Below are positions 8,284-14,816 of a stretch of DNA of 32,311 nucleotides, piece after piece. Every line of letters starts with the position of its first letter. The first letter of the stretch is position 1. The notes under the pieces are model-generated. The model saw nothing but the letters and a program-made list of their open reading frames with translations, had not been told where the DNA came from and made no database searches. Source of the stretch: Candidatus Parabeggiatoa sp. nov. 3 (GTDB lineage: Bacteria; Pseudomonadota; Gammaproteobacteria; Beggiatoales; Beggiatoaceae); assembly GCA_003645185.1 (NCBI GenBank), contig QNEL01000026.1:1-32311 (forward strand), in the 5' to 3' direction. The translations under genes and the position numbers were made by a program.

Positions 8284-8880
8284 GTGAAAACCATCGTTTT
8301 AGCCAGTGGCAATCCCGGCAAATTACGCGAATTTGCACAAATACTATCCGAATTTCATTTAGAAGTCGTACCACAAAGCCAATTTAATGTACCCGATGTG
8401 CCAGAAACGGGACTGAGCTTTGTTGAAAATGCCTTAATCAAGGCACGCAATGCCGCTCAACACACCGGTTTACCCGCCATGTCAGACGATTCAGGCATTG
8501 AAGTCGATGCGCTCAATGGCGCTCCAGGTATTTACTCAGCACGCTTTGCCGGCGAACACGCAACCGATGACGACAATAATGCCCTCCTATTAGAAAAATT
8601 AAAAGGGGTGCCAGATGAACAACGCACCGCCCGATACCACTGCGTCATTGTCTACATGCAGCACGCCAACGATCCGATGCCCTTGATTTGTCAAGGCACT
8701 TGGGAAGGGCAGATTTTACATGAACCGCGTGGTGAAAATGGCTTTGGTTACGATCCCTTCTTTTACGTGCCAACCCATCACTGTGCCGCAGCGCAATTGC
8801 CCCCCGATGTTAAAAATCAGTTAAGCCATAGAGGGCAAGCTTTGAGAGCATTGCAAGCCGCTTTAACCACAGGGAGTTAG
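8284..8880 (+). CDS. rdgB: XTP/dITP diphosphatase (RdgB/HAM1 family)
   Basis: 198 residues, the usual family length. It hydrolyses non-canonical purine triphosphates (ITP, dITP, XTP) to monophosphates and keeps them out of nucleic acids; cytosolic, Mg-dependent dimer. Motifs visible in order: ASGNPGKLREF (residues 7-17), ETGLSFVENALIKAR (41-55), SDDSGIEVDALNGAPGIYSA (67-86, with metal-binding Asp68/69), GENGFGYDPFF (about 150-160) and LSHRGQAL near the C-terminus. The start is GTG at 8284 with no recognisable Shine-Dalgarno sequence, because the last hairpin repeat abuts it. Translation may therefore depend on the repeat sequence (inference). Confidence 0.96.
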   Translation: MKTIVLASGNPGKLREFAQILSEFHLEVVPQSQFNVPDVPETGLSFVENALIKARNAAQHTGLPAMSDDSGIEVDALNGAPGIYSARFAGEHATDDDNNALLLEKLKGVPDEQRTARYHCVIVYMQHANDPMPLICQGTWEGQILHEPRGENGFGYDPFFYVPTHHCAAAQLPPDVKNQLSHRGQALRALQAALTTGS

Positions 8881-8915
8881 TTTGTAGAAGCAAAAGCTTG
8901 TGAATAAGCATCAAA

Positions 8916-9290
8916 ATGATTAACAACAACAGAAATGATTTCAACCAATGTGCAGCACTTCTCTTGAGATTACTTTATCAAGCCTTTCCGAGAGAAACGA
9001 ATATCGTTGTTGATGACTTAGCCGAATCTCTTGACGAAGAGAAGACAGACAACTATTTTGCCACCATTCGTTTTTTGCAACGAGAAAATGTCATTCACTA
9101 CCAAGAACTCCATTACAACAGTTTCAATGGCATCGTTTTAACGGCGAAAGGATTAAAAGTACTGGATACTTTCTTGGACAAGTTCAACGAAGATAAAACA
9201 ATTGGCGACGAAATCAGCCACGCCCTTCAAGATGAGAATGAACAAGCGGTTGAACGTGTGATTCGAGAAGTCATCAAATTGTCGGCTTGA
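8916..9290 (+). CDS. Small protein, possible winged-helix fold
   Basis: 124 residues. I do not recognise a named family with confidence. Visible features: an N-terminal helical segment (FNQCAALLLRLLYQAFP), an acidic middle (DDLAESLDEEKTD), the segment ATIRFLQRENVIHYQEL then FNGIVLTAKGLKVLDTF, which looks like a helix plus wing of a winged-helix domain, and a C-terminus TIGDEISHALQDENEQAVERVIREVI. Proteins with this pattern occur as orphan hypotheticals in several proteobacteria (recollection only). It lies 35 nt after rdgB on the same strand, so it may be co-transcribed. ATG at 8916 has no strong ribosome-binding site. The gene is AT-richer than rdgB. Confidence 0.65.
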   Translation: MINNNRNDFNQCAALLLRLLYQAFPRETNIVVDDLAESLDEEKTDNYFATIRFLQRENVIHYQELHYNSFNGIVLTAKGLKVLDTFLDKFNEDKTIGDEISHALQDENEQAVERVIREVIKLSA

Positions 9291-9678
9291 TAAGGCTATG
9301 AATAGAACGCTGATATGTCACATTTTGCGAAGCTAAATTTCACGCAAAAGTTTCGCTAAGCGAAACTTTTGCGTGAATTTCAGTTTTTGCGCGCAAAAAC
9401 TTCTTAAGTGACATACTGATTGCTCATGATTTTCACGCTCTTTGTATAGCGAAGCGAAACTTCTTAAGTGAAACTGATTTTTGATCAGTGTTAATCAGTA
9501 GATTTTGTACTCTGTCCCCAATTATTTAATCCAGTGGCATGGCTTAGAAAATAAGCCTAAAATAGGTATTTTTAAATTTTGGATATAAATTGAAGCTCAA
9601 AATCATGAGTAATAGGGCTCATTTATAGTGTATTATGAACTCTAAACCATTTAATTTTGAGCTTCAATACCATGCATT
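9291..9678. repeat. Palindromic repeats and leader of the Fic gene
   Basis: No gene is seen in these roughly 390 bases. They hold the ATAGAACGCTGAT motif at 9302-9314, a palindrome at about 9340-9376 (arms TCACGCAAAAGTTTCGCT), a second palindrome at about 9382-9400, a reverse-orientation copy of the GGGGACAGAGTA motif at about 9508-9525 that otherwise recurs inside the cassette region, and the 15-bp inverted pair described separately. Confidence 0.6.
9589..9668. promoter_or_regulatory. Perfect 15-bp inverted repeat upstream of the Fic gene
   Basis: ATTGAAGCTCAAAAT at 9589-9603 and its exact reverse complement at 9654-9668, with a 50-bp AT-rich spacer. The right arm ends 10 bp before the Fic start codon. 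The placement suits an operator or attenuator; the Fic protein has its own N-terminal DNA-binding-type domain and could bind it (inference). A small MITE is the alternative. Confidence 0.5.
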
Positions 9679-10719
9679 ATGTTAGATAAAAACAGCAAAC
9701 TTGTTATTGAGCTTATGTATAATCAACCCAATTTATCTTCCAAAGAGATATCTGAGGGTTTAGGTATAGATATTAGTTATGCCACATTGAAAAGGATTCT
9801 AGCGAAATTAAAAGCTAAAAACCTGATTTCATCAATGGGTAAGGGTAGAGGAACTACCTATAAAATATCAGTAACTTATGAACTATTTTATCCATTAAAC
9901 ATTGAGAACTATTTTAAAAAAGAACAAGATGAACGTCAGGTTAAGGGCCATTTTAATTTTTCATTGATAACTGAAGTGCTTACTAATGTCGATTTATTCA
10001 CAAAGGAGGAATTACAACATTTAAAAAAACTTCAAGAAGAATACACAAACAATATATCTCAATTGTCTCATTCTGAATATTCGAGAGAGCTTGAACGTTT
10101 AGCCATTGATTTAAGTTGGAAGTCATCACAAATTGAAGGCAATACCTATTCTTTACTGGAAACAGAACGCTTGTTAAAAGAACAAGAAACGGCCGAAGGA
10201 AAGGCAAAAGACGATGCCACAATGTTACTAAATCATAAAGCCGCATTAGATTTTATTATTGCTGAACCCGATTATGTGACACCATTGACTCTAGCTAGAA
10301 TTGAGGATATTCATAGTATTTTGATTCGAGATTTAGGAATTGATCGTAATATCCGTAAAAGAAGAGTAGGCATTTTAGGCACTAATTATAAACCTTTGGA
10401 TAATGAGTTTCAGATTAAAGAAGCTTTGTGTGATATGTGCAACTTAGTCAACAGTAAAAAAAATAGTTTTGAAAAAGCATTATTGCTGTTGGTATTAATA
10501 TCATACATTCAAGCATTTAACGATGGTAACAAAAGGACAGCAAGAATCATCAGTAATGCTGTTTTAATCAGTCATAATTATTGTCCAATTTCTTTTAGAA
10601 CCGTTAATTCAATTGATTATAAAAAAGCGATGTTGTTATTTTATGAACAAAATAATATAACGGCATTTAAAGATATTTTTATTAATCAATTTGAATTTGC
10701 TGTGAAAACTTATTTTTAA
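9679..10719 (+). CDS. Fic-domain protein with N-terminal winged helix; catalytic His replaced
   Basis: 346 residues. Residues about 1-65 form a MarR/GntR-like winged helix (LVIELMYNQPNLSSKEISEG ... YATLKRILAKLKAKNLISS). A Fic domain follows. The inhibitory-helix motif S/T-x-x-x-E-G is present on the N-terminal side (S149-S-Q-I-E153-G154), as in class II Fic proteins. The flap RNIRKRRVGILGTNY and the core motif F280-N-D-G-N-K-R-T-A-R289 are clear. Active Fic enzymes transfer AMP or another phosphate-containing group to proteins using the His of H-x-F-x-D-G-N-G/K-R. Here that position is Gln278 (codon CAA), so canonical AMPylation is not expected. No antitoxin partner is adjacent. The gene is AT-rich and lies at the edge of the cassette-like region. 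Confidence 0.85.
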   Translation: MLDKNSKLVIELMYNQPNLSSKEISEGLGIDISYATLKRILAKLKAKNLISSMGKGRGTTYKISVTYELFYPLNIENYFKKEQDERQVKGHFNFSLITEVLTNVDLFTKEELQHLKKLQEEYTNNISQLSHSEYSRELERLAIDLSWKSSQIEGNTYSLLETERLLKEQETAEGKAKDDATMLLNHKAALDFIIAEPDYVTPLTLARIEDIHSILIRDLGIDRNIRKRRVGILGTNYKPLDNEFQIKEALCDMCNLVNSKKNSFEKALLLLVLISYIQAFNDGNKRTARIISNAVLISHNYCPISFRTVNSIDYKKAMLLFYEQNNITAFKDIFINQFEFAVKTYF

Positions 10720-10756
10720 TGATAATTGGGGTAATTGTGATCAGAGTAAAATTAAT

Positions 10757-10940
10757 TCTAACTAAACTTTGCAGCCTTTGTCTCAAGCCGCGCGGTTGAT
10801 GAGCGGTGTTATCCTAATGAAACGTTTCGCCTTACTGCGCTTAGTCCAAGTCGCTCAGGGCGGGTGGAACGATGGATAACCAAGCGTTCTCGCTACCAAT
10901 TTACGTCCGTGGAAAATGTCGCTCAACTTGAGAGTTATAC
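10757..10940 (+). repeat. attC-like repeat module, copy A
   Basis: TCTAAC at 10757-10762 and GTTATCC at 10808-10814 flank a hairpin whose arms include CTCAAGCCG and CGGTTGATGAG. The conserved core follows. A second TAAC (10877-10880) and GTTATAC (10934-10940) close the module 9 nt before the next start codon. It is the most diverged copy: the core contains extra bases near 10858-10870. Confidence 0.55.
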
Positions 10941-10949
10941 GAGTTAAAT

Positions 10950-11504
10950 ATGAATAATCCAGTAATAGATTGGTTTGGAAAAAGTTTTGCTGAGCTTCAT
11001 CCAATGTTGCAAGATTTGCATCGTAATGGAGGAGAGTTAACAGGCACTGTCAATCTTGAGTTTGGCTCGGGTATTTCTGGTGTAATCGGTCGTAAATTAG
11101 CTGCTAAACTTGGTTTGCCCAGTAATGCAGGTAATCATGACTTCAAAGTATTAATTACTCATAAAAATGGATCACTATATTGGTATCGACAATTTGATTT
11201 AAAGCACAAAATGGTTTCTGTTTTTACTCCACATGGAAATTATCCAACAGGTTATTGGTCTGAAACGACAGGAAAATTATCACTAATTCTTGGCGTTAAA
11301 ATATTCGAGGGTGGTTGGCATTGGGTTCAAAGAAAAATTAAATTTATGGGAATTTCTATGCCGTTATGGTTATTTCCATCTTCACATGCTTACAAACAAA
11401 TAAAGAATGAAATGTATGAATTTTCTGTTACATTAAAGATATTAATTATTGGTAAATTACTCAGCTATAGTGGTAAATTATTACCTCATGCAACACTCGT
11501 ATAA
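10950..11504 (+). CDS. DUF4166-like protein
   Basis: 184 residues. The pattern matches DUF4166 as I recall it: an N-terminal LHPMLQDLH segment, a GTVNLEFGSG strand, LAAKLGLPSNAG, a WYRQFD motif, GYWSETTGKLSLILGVKI, a GISMPLWLFPSS strand and a C-terminal FSVTLKILIIGKLLSYSGKL. The domain's function is unknown; relatives occur alone or fused to saccharopine dehydrogenase-like reductases. It starts 9 nt after attC-like module A, and its TAA stop (11502-11504) is the first part of a TAACAAGGCGTTGCAC element, the usual relation between a cassette gene and its attC site. AT-rich compared with core genes. Confidence 0.7.
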   Translation: MNNPVIDWFGKSFAELHPMLQDLHRNGGELTGTVNLEFGSGISGVIGRKLAAKLGLPSNAGNHDFKVLITHKNGSLYWYRQFDLKHKMVSVFTPHGNYPTGYWSETTGKLSLILGVKIFEGGWHWVQRKIKFMGISMPLWLFPSSHAYKQIKNEMYEFSVTLKILIIGKLLSYSGKLLPHATLV

Positions 11505-11597
11505 CAAGGCGTTGCACAAATAATTGGGGTCAGAGTCAAATTAATTCTATATATTTTCAAAATAAATAATTGGGGGTCAGAGTCAAATTAATTCTAA
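11502..11597 (+). repeat. Truncated attC-like end plus duplicated GGGGTCAGAGT motif
   Basis: TAACAAGGCGTTGCAC at 11502-11517 overlaps the preceding stop and looks like the left half of an attC site whose right half is missing. It is followed by two direct copies of GGGGTCAGAGTCAAATTAAT (about 11526 and 11573). Related copies lie at about 10745, 12860 and 14797, and one in reverse near 9510. The motif always sits next to a module or gene end in this region, so it may mark insertion junctions. Confidence 0.5.
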
Positions 11598-11762
11598 CTT
11601 GGTCTTGGAGCCGACCTTCGGCGACTCAAGAACGGTGTTATCCTGATGAAACGCACCGCCCTACTACACAGTCATTACGGGCAGTTGTCACTCAGGATAA
11701 CAAGGCGTTTTCGCTACCAATTTACGTCCTTGGAAAATGCCGCTCAACATCTGGCATTAGAT
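11593..11762 (+). repeat. attC-like repeat module, copy B
   Basis: TCTAAC 11593-11598 and GTTATCC 11637-11643 bound a short hairpin (arms TCTTGGAGCCG and CGACTCAAGA, one unpaired G). GTTATCCTGA at 11637-11646 is exactly inverted at 11692-11701. The closing segment runs TAACAAGGCG (11698) to ATTAGAT (11756-11762). The SDR start codon follows 22 nt later with an AAAAAGGAAAAA leader. Confidence 0.6.
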
Positions 11763-11784
11763 TTTTTAAATTAAAAAGGAAAAA

Positions 11785-12477
11785 ATGAATAAATCAGTTG
11801 TTATTACAGGAGCAAGCAGAGGTTTTGGATATGCCCTATACAATCAATTCATTTCACATGAATGGAATGTTATACCCATTGTGAGAAAGGGTAAAGATGC
11901 ACAAACTCTTAAAATAATTGGTGGTAAGTTTTGCTTTCCAATAATAGCTGATATTACTGAGAATAATGTTCTGAATTCTATCAATGCATCTTTAAAATCT
12001 TTCAAAACCATAGACTTGTTGATAAATAATGCAGGGATTGGAGGCAATAGTATATTGCTAAATGATACCTCACCAGATGAAATTTTATCCCTTTTCAATG
12101 TACACTGTTTAGGAGTTCTTAGAGTATCTCAATCTGTATTACCTCTTATGAAAAGATCTGGAATTGTGATAAATGTTTCCTCACGTTTTGGTTCTATAAG
12201 CAAAACATCAAAAGGAGAACTTGACGATCTTTCATGTTCTTATGCTTACCGAATAGCTAAATCAGCACAAAATATGCTTACTCAGTGTATGTGCAGAGAA
12301 TACATAAACTCAGGTTTAAAGATTTGTTCAATTCATCCAGGTCGTTTGAAAACAGATATAGCCTCAATGGATGCGGATAAAACACCGGATGAAGCAGCTA
12401 AAATTCTGTACAAACGATTATTTAATTTTGAACATGGAAAATTTTATAATCTTTTTGGTGAAGAAATGGAATGGTAA
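11785..12477 (+). CDS. Short-chain dehydrogenase/reductase (SDR)
   Basis: 230 residues with the classical SDR signature: dinucleotide-binding TGASRGFG (residues 8-15), NNAG (81-84), catalytic Ser in NVSS (132/133) and Y155-x-x-x-K159 (YRIAK). Members are cytosolic NAD(P)H oxidoreductases; the substrate cannot be told from sequence. The C-terminus (IHPGRLKTDIASMDADKTPDEAAKIL) resembles the carbonyl-reductase/sepiapterin-like group. Ribosome-binding site AAAAAGG upstream of ATG 11785, directly behind attC-like module B. The stop is followed at once by a broken DHDPS-family fragment, so this cassette lacks a clear attC on its right side. Confidence 0.88.
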   Translation: MNKSVVITGASRGFGYALYNQFISHEWNVIPIVRKGKDAQTLKIIGGKFCFPIIADITENNVLNSINASLKSFKTIDLLINNAGIGGNSILLNDTSPDEILSLFNVHCLGVLRVSQSVLPLMKRSGIVINVSSRFGSISKTSKGELDDLSCSYAYRIAKSAQNMLTQCMCREYINSGLKICSIHPGRLKTDIASMDADKTPDEAAKILYKRLFNFEHGKFYNLFGEEMEW

Positions 12478-12488
12478 GAACTAATAGT

Positions 12489-12878
12489 ATGGAGATTATT
12501 CCCCATTTGCAGAAATTAAAAAGTCAATATCCTTTGATGATTTATAATATTTCTGTCCATGCAAATACTCAAAATATCGATCCAGCAATCATTAAATAAT
12601 TGATTAAAAAAGATTTAATTCAGGCGTTTAAAGATGATTCTGGTGATATTGAAGTTTTTAAACAATATGTTCACCATATAATCACATACCAAGGTGATGA
12701 AAATCAAATCTTACCAGCAATGCAATTGGGAGCAAGAGGAGCGGTTGGCTCTACAGGAAACATAACAAGACTTATTGAAAAAATTATATCTGATCGTGAT
12801 CAGTTAAGTCAGGATTTGATTACAAAATTCCGTCCTATTATTACGGTCAACCTAAAAAAGGGGTCAGGCTCGAATTAA
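12489..12878 (+). pseudogene. Remnant of a dihydrodipicolinate synthase/N-acetylneuraminate lyase-family gene
   Basis: The frame starting near 12489 reads PLMIYNISVHANTQNIDPAI, then a TAA stop (12597-12599), then continues in the same frame with LIQAFKDDSGD and YQGDENQILPAMQLGARGAV and GSTGN. These correspond to the YN-P, G-I-K-D-S-S-G-D and G-D-x-x-L...L-G-A-x-G-x-v segments of the DapA/NanA aldolase family. The N-terminal third, the C-terminal portion and probably the Schiff-base Lys are gone: KDDSGD is preceded by AF rather than GI. A GGGGTCAGG motif ends the frame. An in-frame stop plus two truncations make a functional protein unlikely. Confidence 0.65.
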
Positions 12879-13155
12879 ATCTGGCCCAAGCGCGTAGCGC
12901 GTAGCGCGTAGCGCGTAGGTTGGAGTGAGCTGGCGAACTCCAACGTTCAAAGATGATAACTCCAAAATGTTGGACTTCCTCTCGTCAGTCCAACCTACTA
13001 CTACAATAGCGTTATATGCTATTTTAGCGCGTAGGTTGGAGTGAGCTGGCGAACTCCAACGTTCAAAGATGATAACTCCAAAATGTTGGACTTCCTCTCG
13101 TCAGTCCAACCTACGTGCTACGTGCTACGTGCTACGTGCTACGTGCTACGTGCTC
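12879..13155. repeat. Duplicated 88-bp element with terminal inverted repeats and flanking 7-mers
   Basis: Two identical 88-bp copies at 12911-12998 and 13027-13114. The inner part of each begins GTAGGTTGGA and ends with the inverse TCCAACCTAC. Copy 1 is preceded by four tandem GCGCGTA units (from about 12893); copy 2 is followed by about six GTGCTAC/ACGTGCT units (13113-13154). The layout looks like a MITE-type element that duplicated, with slipped-strand 7-mers at its ends. It has replaced the left half of the attC-like module C. No gene is seen. Confidence 0.75.
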
Positions 13156-13259
13156 CACTTAGTCCCTGTCGTTACGGGCGGTTGTCGCTCAGGATAACCA
13201 AGCGTTCTCGCTACCAATTAACGTCCATGGAAAATGCCGCTCAACTTGGAGAGTTAGAC
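13156..13259 (+). repeat. attC-like repeat module, copy C (right half only)
   Basis: Starts within the conserved core (CACTTAGTCCCTGTC) and keeps TAACCAAGCGTT (13195) and a closing GTTAGAC at 13253-13259, which fits the consensus G-T-T-R-R-R-Y exactly. Arms CCAAG-C-GTT and AACTTGG pair with one bulged base. The methyltransferase start codon follows 10 nt later. Confidence 0.55.
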
Positions 13260-13269
13260 CGGAAAATAT

Positions 13270-13905
13270 ATGAATACATCAAAATTAAGTGAAGTAAAAA
13301 AGCTATATGAAGAATCTGCTGACTCATATAACAAGATGATGGATATAGAAATTAAACTACCTATCTACTCAGATACACTTTCCAGACTAGCTAACCGAAT
13401 TAATAGTCTATCAGGATCACTCGTAGATACATCTTGTGGCACTGGTCATATGCTGGATTTTTACCACTCAAACTATGATGCTAGTCGATCACTAATTGGT
13501 ATTGATTTATCAAAACATATGGTTGATATTGCCAGTAAAAAATTAGGTAATAATGCTATAATATTGGTAGGTGATATGTGTGATATGAGCTTGATTTCTC
13601 CATGCTCTTCAGCAGCCATCATAAGTTTTTTTGCAATACACCACATTGATCCCACTAACGTTGTCAAAGCTTTTAAAGAATGGAATCGAAGTCTGTGTGC
13701 TGAGGGGCAATTAGTAATTGCAGCTTGGGAAGGTTCTGGTTTTATTGACTATGGTGAAGATTCAAATATAGTTGCATCAAAATATACCCAAAATAAGCTC
13801 ACGTCCTGGGTTTCAGATACTGGATTTGTTGTAGATGAGTGTAAAGTAGAGCTAATAGAAGAGATGTCAATGAATGCCATTTACCTAGAAGCCACTAAAA
13901 AATAA
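13270..13905 (+). CDS. SAM-dependent methyltransferase (class I)
   Basis: 211 residues. Motif I is DTSCGTGHM (residues 53-61), followed by the acidic end of strand 2 (IGIDLSKHMVDIA), motif II-like VGDMCDMSL, IISFFAIHHIDP and a late strand QLVIAAWEGSG. This is the Ubie/small-molecule methyltransferase layout, with no DNA-methyltransferase N/D-PP-Y/F motif, so the target is probably a small molecule. It begins 10 nt after the closing GTTAGAC of attC-like module C, and the next TCTAAC element starts 5 nt after its stop, a complete cassette-like unit. AT-rich. Confidence 0.85.
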   Translation: MNTSKLSEVKKLYEESADSYNKMMDIEIKLPIYSDTLSRLANRINSLSGSLVDTSCGTGHMLDFYHSNYDASRSLIGIDLSKHMVDIASKKLGNNAIILVGDMCDMSLISPCSSAAIISFFAIHHIDPTNVVKAFKEWNRSLCAEGQLVIAAWEGSGFIDYGEDSNIVASKYTQNKLTSWVSDTGFVVDECKVELIEEMSMNAIYLEATKK

Positions 13906-13909
13906 ATTG

Positions 13910-14100
13910 TCTAACAAAATGATTAACCTGAATTTTTCGTTGCGCTCAAAATCCGGTTATCACAGCGTTATCCTGATGAAATGCTCCGCCTTACTGCACT
14001 TAGTCCCTGTCGCTACGGGCAGTTGTCACTCAGGATAACCAGGCGTTGGAACGGACAATTTACGTCCATGGAAAGTGCCGCTCAACATTGGGCATTAGGT
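13910..14100 (+). repeat. attC-like repeat module, copy D
   Basis: The best example of attC geometry in the window: TCTAAC (13910-13915), 5-nt spacer, arm GATTAACCTGAATTTT (13921-13936), loop, arm AAAATCCGGTTATC (13948-13961) pairing with an unpaired base, 5-nt spacer, GTTATCC (13967-13973). The conserved core follows, then TAACCAGGCGTT (14036) and ATTAGGT (14094-14100). GTTATCCTGA is inverted at 14030-14039. Confidence 0.6.
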
Positions 14101-14126
14101 GCATGCAAAACAGAGAGGTCAACCAT

Positions 14127-14780
14127 ATGAAATGGGAACCAAAATTATATACATCAGATGGAGAAAGAAGAAAACAGTTTTCAACTTGGTCAATACCCAA
14201 AACCATAAGAGAAGAGCATGGTATATCTGATGGATTAACTGTAAAAATTACTTTTATACTTTCTGATTTAGAAGTAACTGGAAGATACAAGGTTACAAGT
14301 GGTGGGGAATTCAGATTACCAAAGGCATATTCATCAGAAGTAGAAAAGGCCGTTCTATCGAATGAAAAAAAGGCAGTTCTATCGAATGAAAAAAAGGCAG
14401 TTCTATCGAATAATATAGTTTTTAAAATTGACCTTAGTGAAAAAATAGAGTCTGATTTTATGAGTCAAGTATATGACTCTATGAATAGCAATCAAAAAAG
14501 TAGAAAGGCAAGATTAAAGAAAGCACCTAAAAAACCAACTACAACAACTAGAAGTTATGTTTCCTTTAATCGCAATCCTGATGTGGTTGCAGAAGTTTTA
14601 CTCAAAGCAAAAGGTTTTTGCGAGATATGCAAAAAAGAAGCTCCATTTATAAAGAAGTCAAATAATACTCCATATCTTGAAGTGCATCACAAGCAAAGGC
14701 TATCAGATGGTGGAGATGACACAGTAGAAAATGCCATCGCATTATGTCCTAACTGCCATAGAAAGCAACATTATGGGTAA
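14127..14780 (+). CDS. HNH endonuclease-domain protein
   Basis: 217 residues. The C-terminal HNH domain is complete: C165-x2-C168, EVHH (H187, H188), N202 in VENAIAL, C207-P-N-C210-H211 and a final H215. The two Cys pairs bind structural zinc; the HNH residues cut DNA with one metal ion. LEVHH...LSDGG...NAIALCPNCH is typical of McrA-like restriction nucleases and relatives. The N-terminal 1-75 segment (YTSDGERRKQFSTWSIPK ... FRLPKAY) is unrecognised and may read DNA. Between the two lie 24-bp in-frame repeats (14346-14412) giving KKAVLSNE three times, and a Lys/Thr-rich linker. ATG 14127 is chosen because AGAGAGG precedes it; the frame is open back to 14046, inside module D. A stand-alone restriction or defence role is plausible. 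Confidence 0.82.
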   Translation: MKWEPKLYTSDGERRKQFSTWSIPKTIREEHGISDGLTVKITFILSDLEVTGRYKVTSGGEFRLPKAYSSEVEKAVLSNEKKAVLSNEKKAVLSNNIVFKIDLSEKIESDFMSQVYDSMNSNQKSRKARLKKAPKKPTTTTRSYVSFNRNPDVVAEVLLKAKGFCEICKKEAPFIKKSNNTPYLEVHHKQRLSDGGDDTVENAIALCPNCHRKQHYG

Positions 14781-14816
14781 ATGCACCTATATTATGGGGG
14801 TCAAAGTAAAATTCAT

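Noticed and set aside
9679-10719. Fic/Doc toxin-antitoxin pair
   Set aside because: No small antitoxin gene is adjacent, the inhibitory helix is in cis, and the catalytic His is missing.
12600-12878. Independent 92-residue gene starting with TTG
   Set aside because: Homology-like sequence continues upstream across an in-frame stop, so this is the second half of a DHDPS-family remnant.
13041-13292. 83-residue plus-strand protein
   Set aside because: It is a translation of the 88-bp duplication, the 7-mer array and the attC-like module.
14046-14126. N-terminal extension of the HNH protein
   Set aside because: The open frame runs into attC-like module D; a ribosome-binding site directly precedes ATG 14127.
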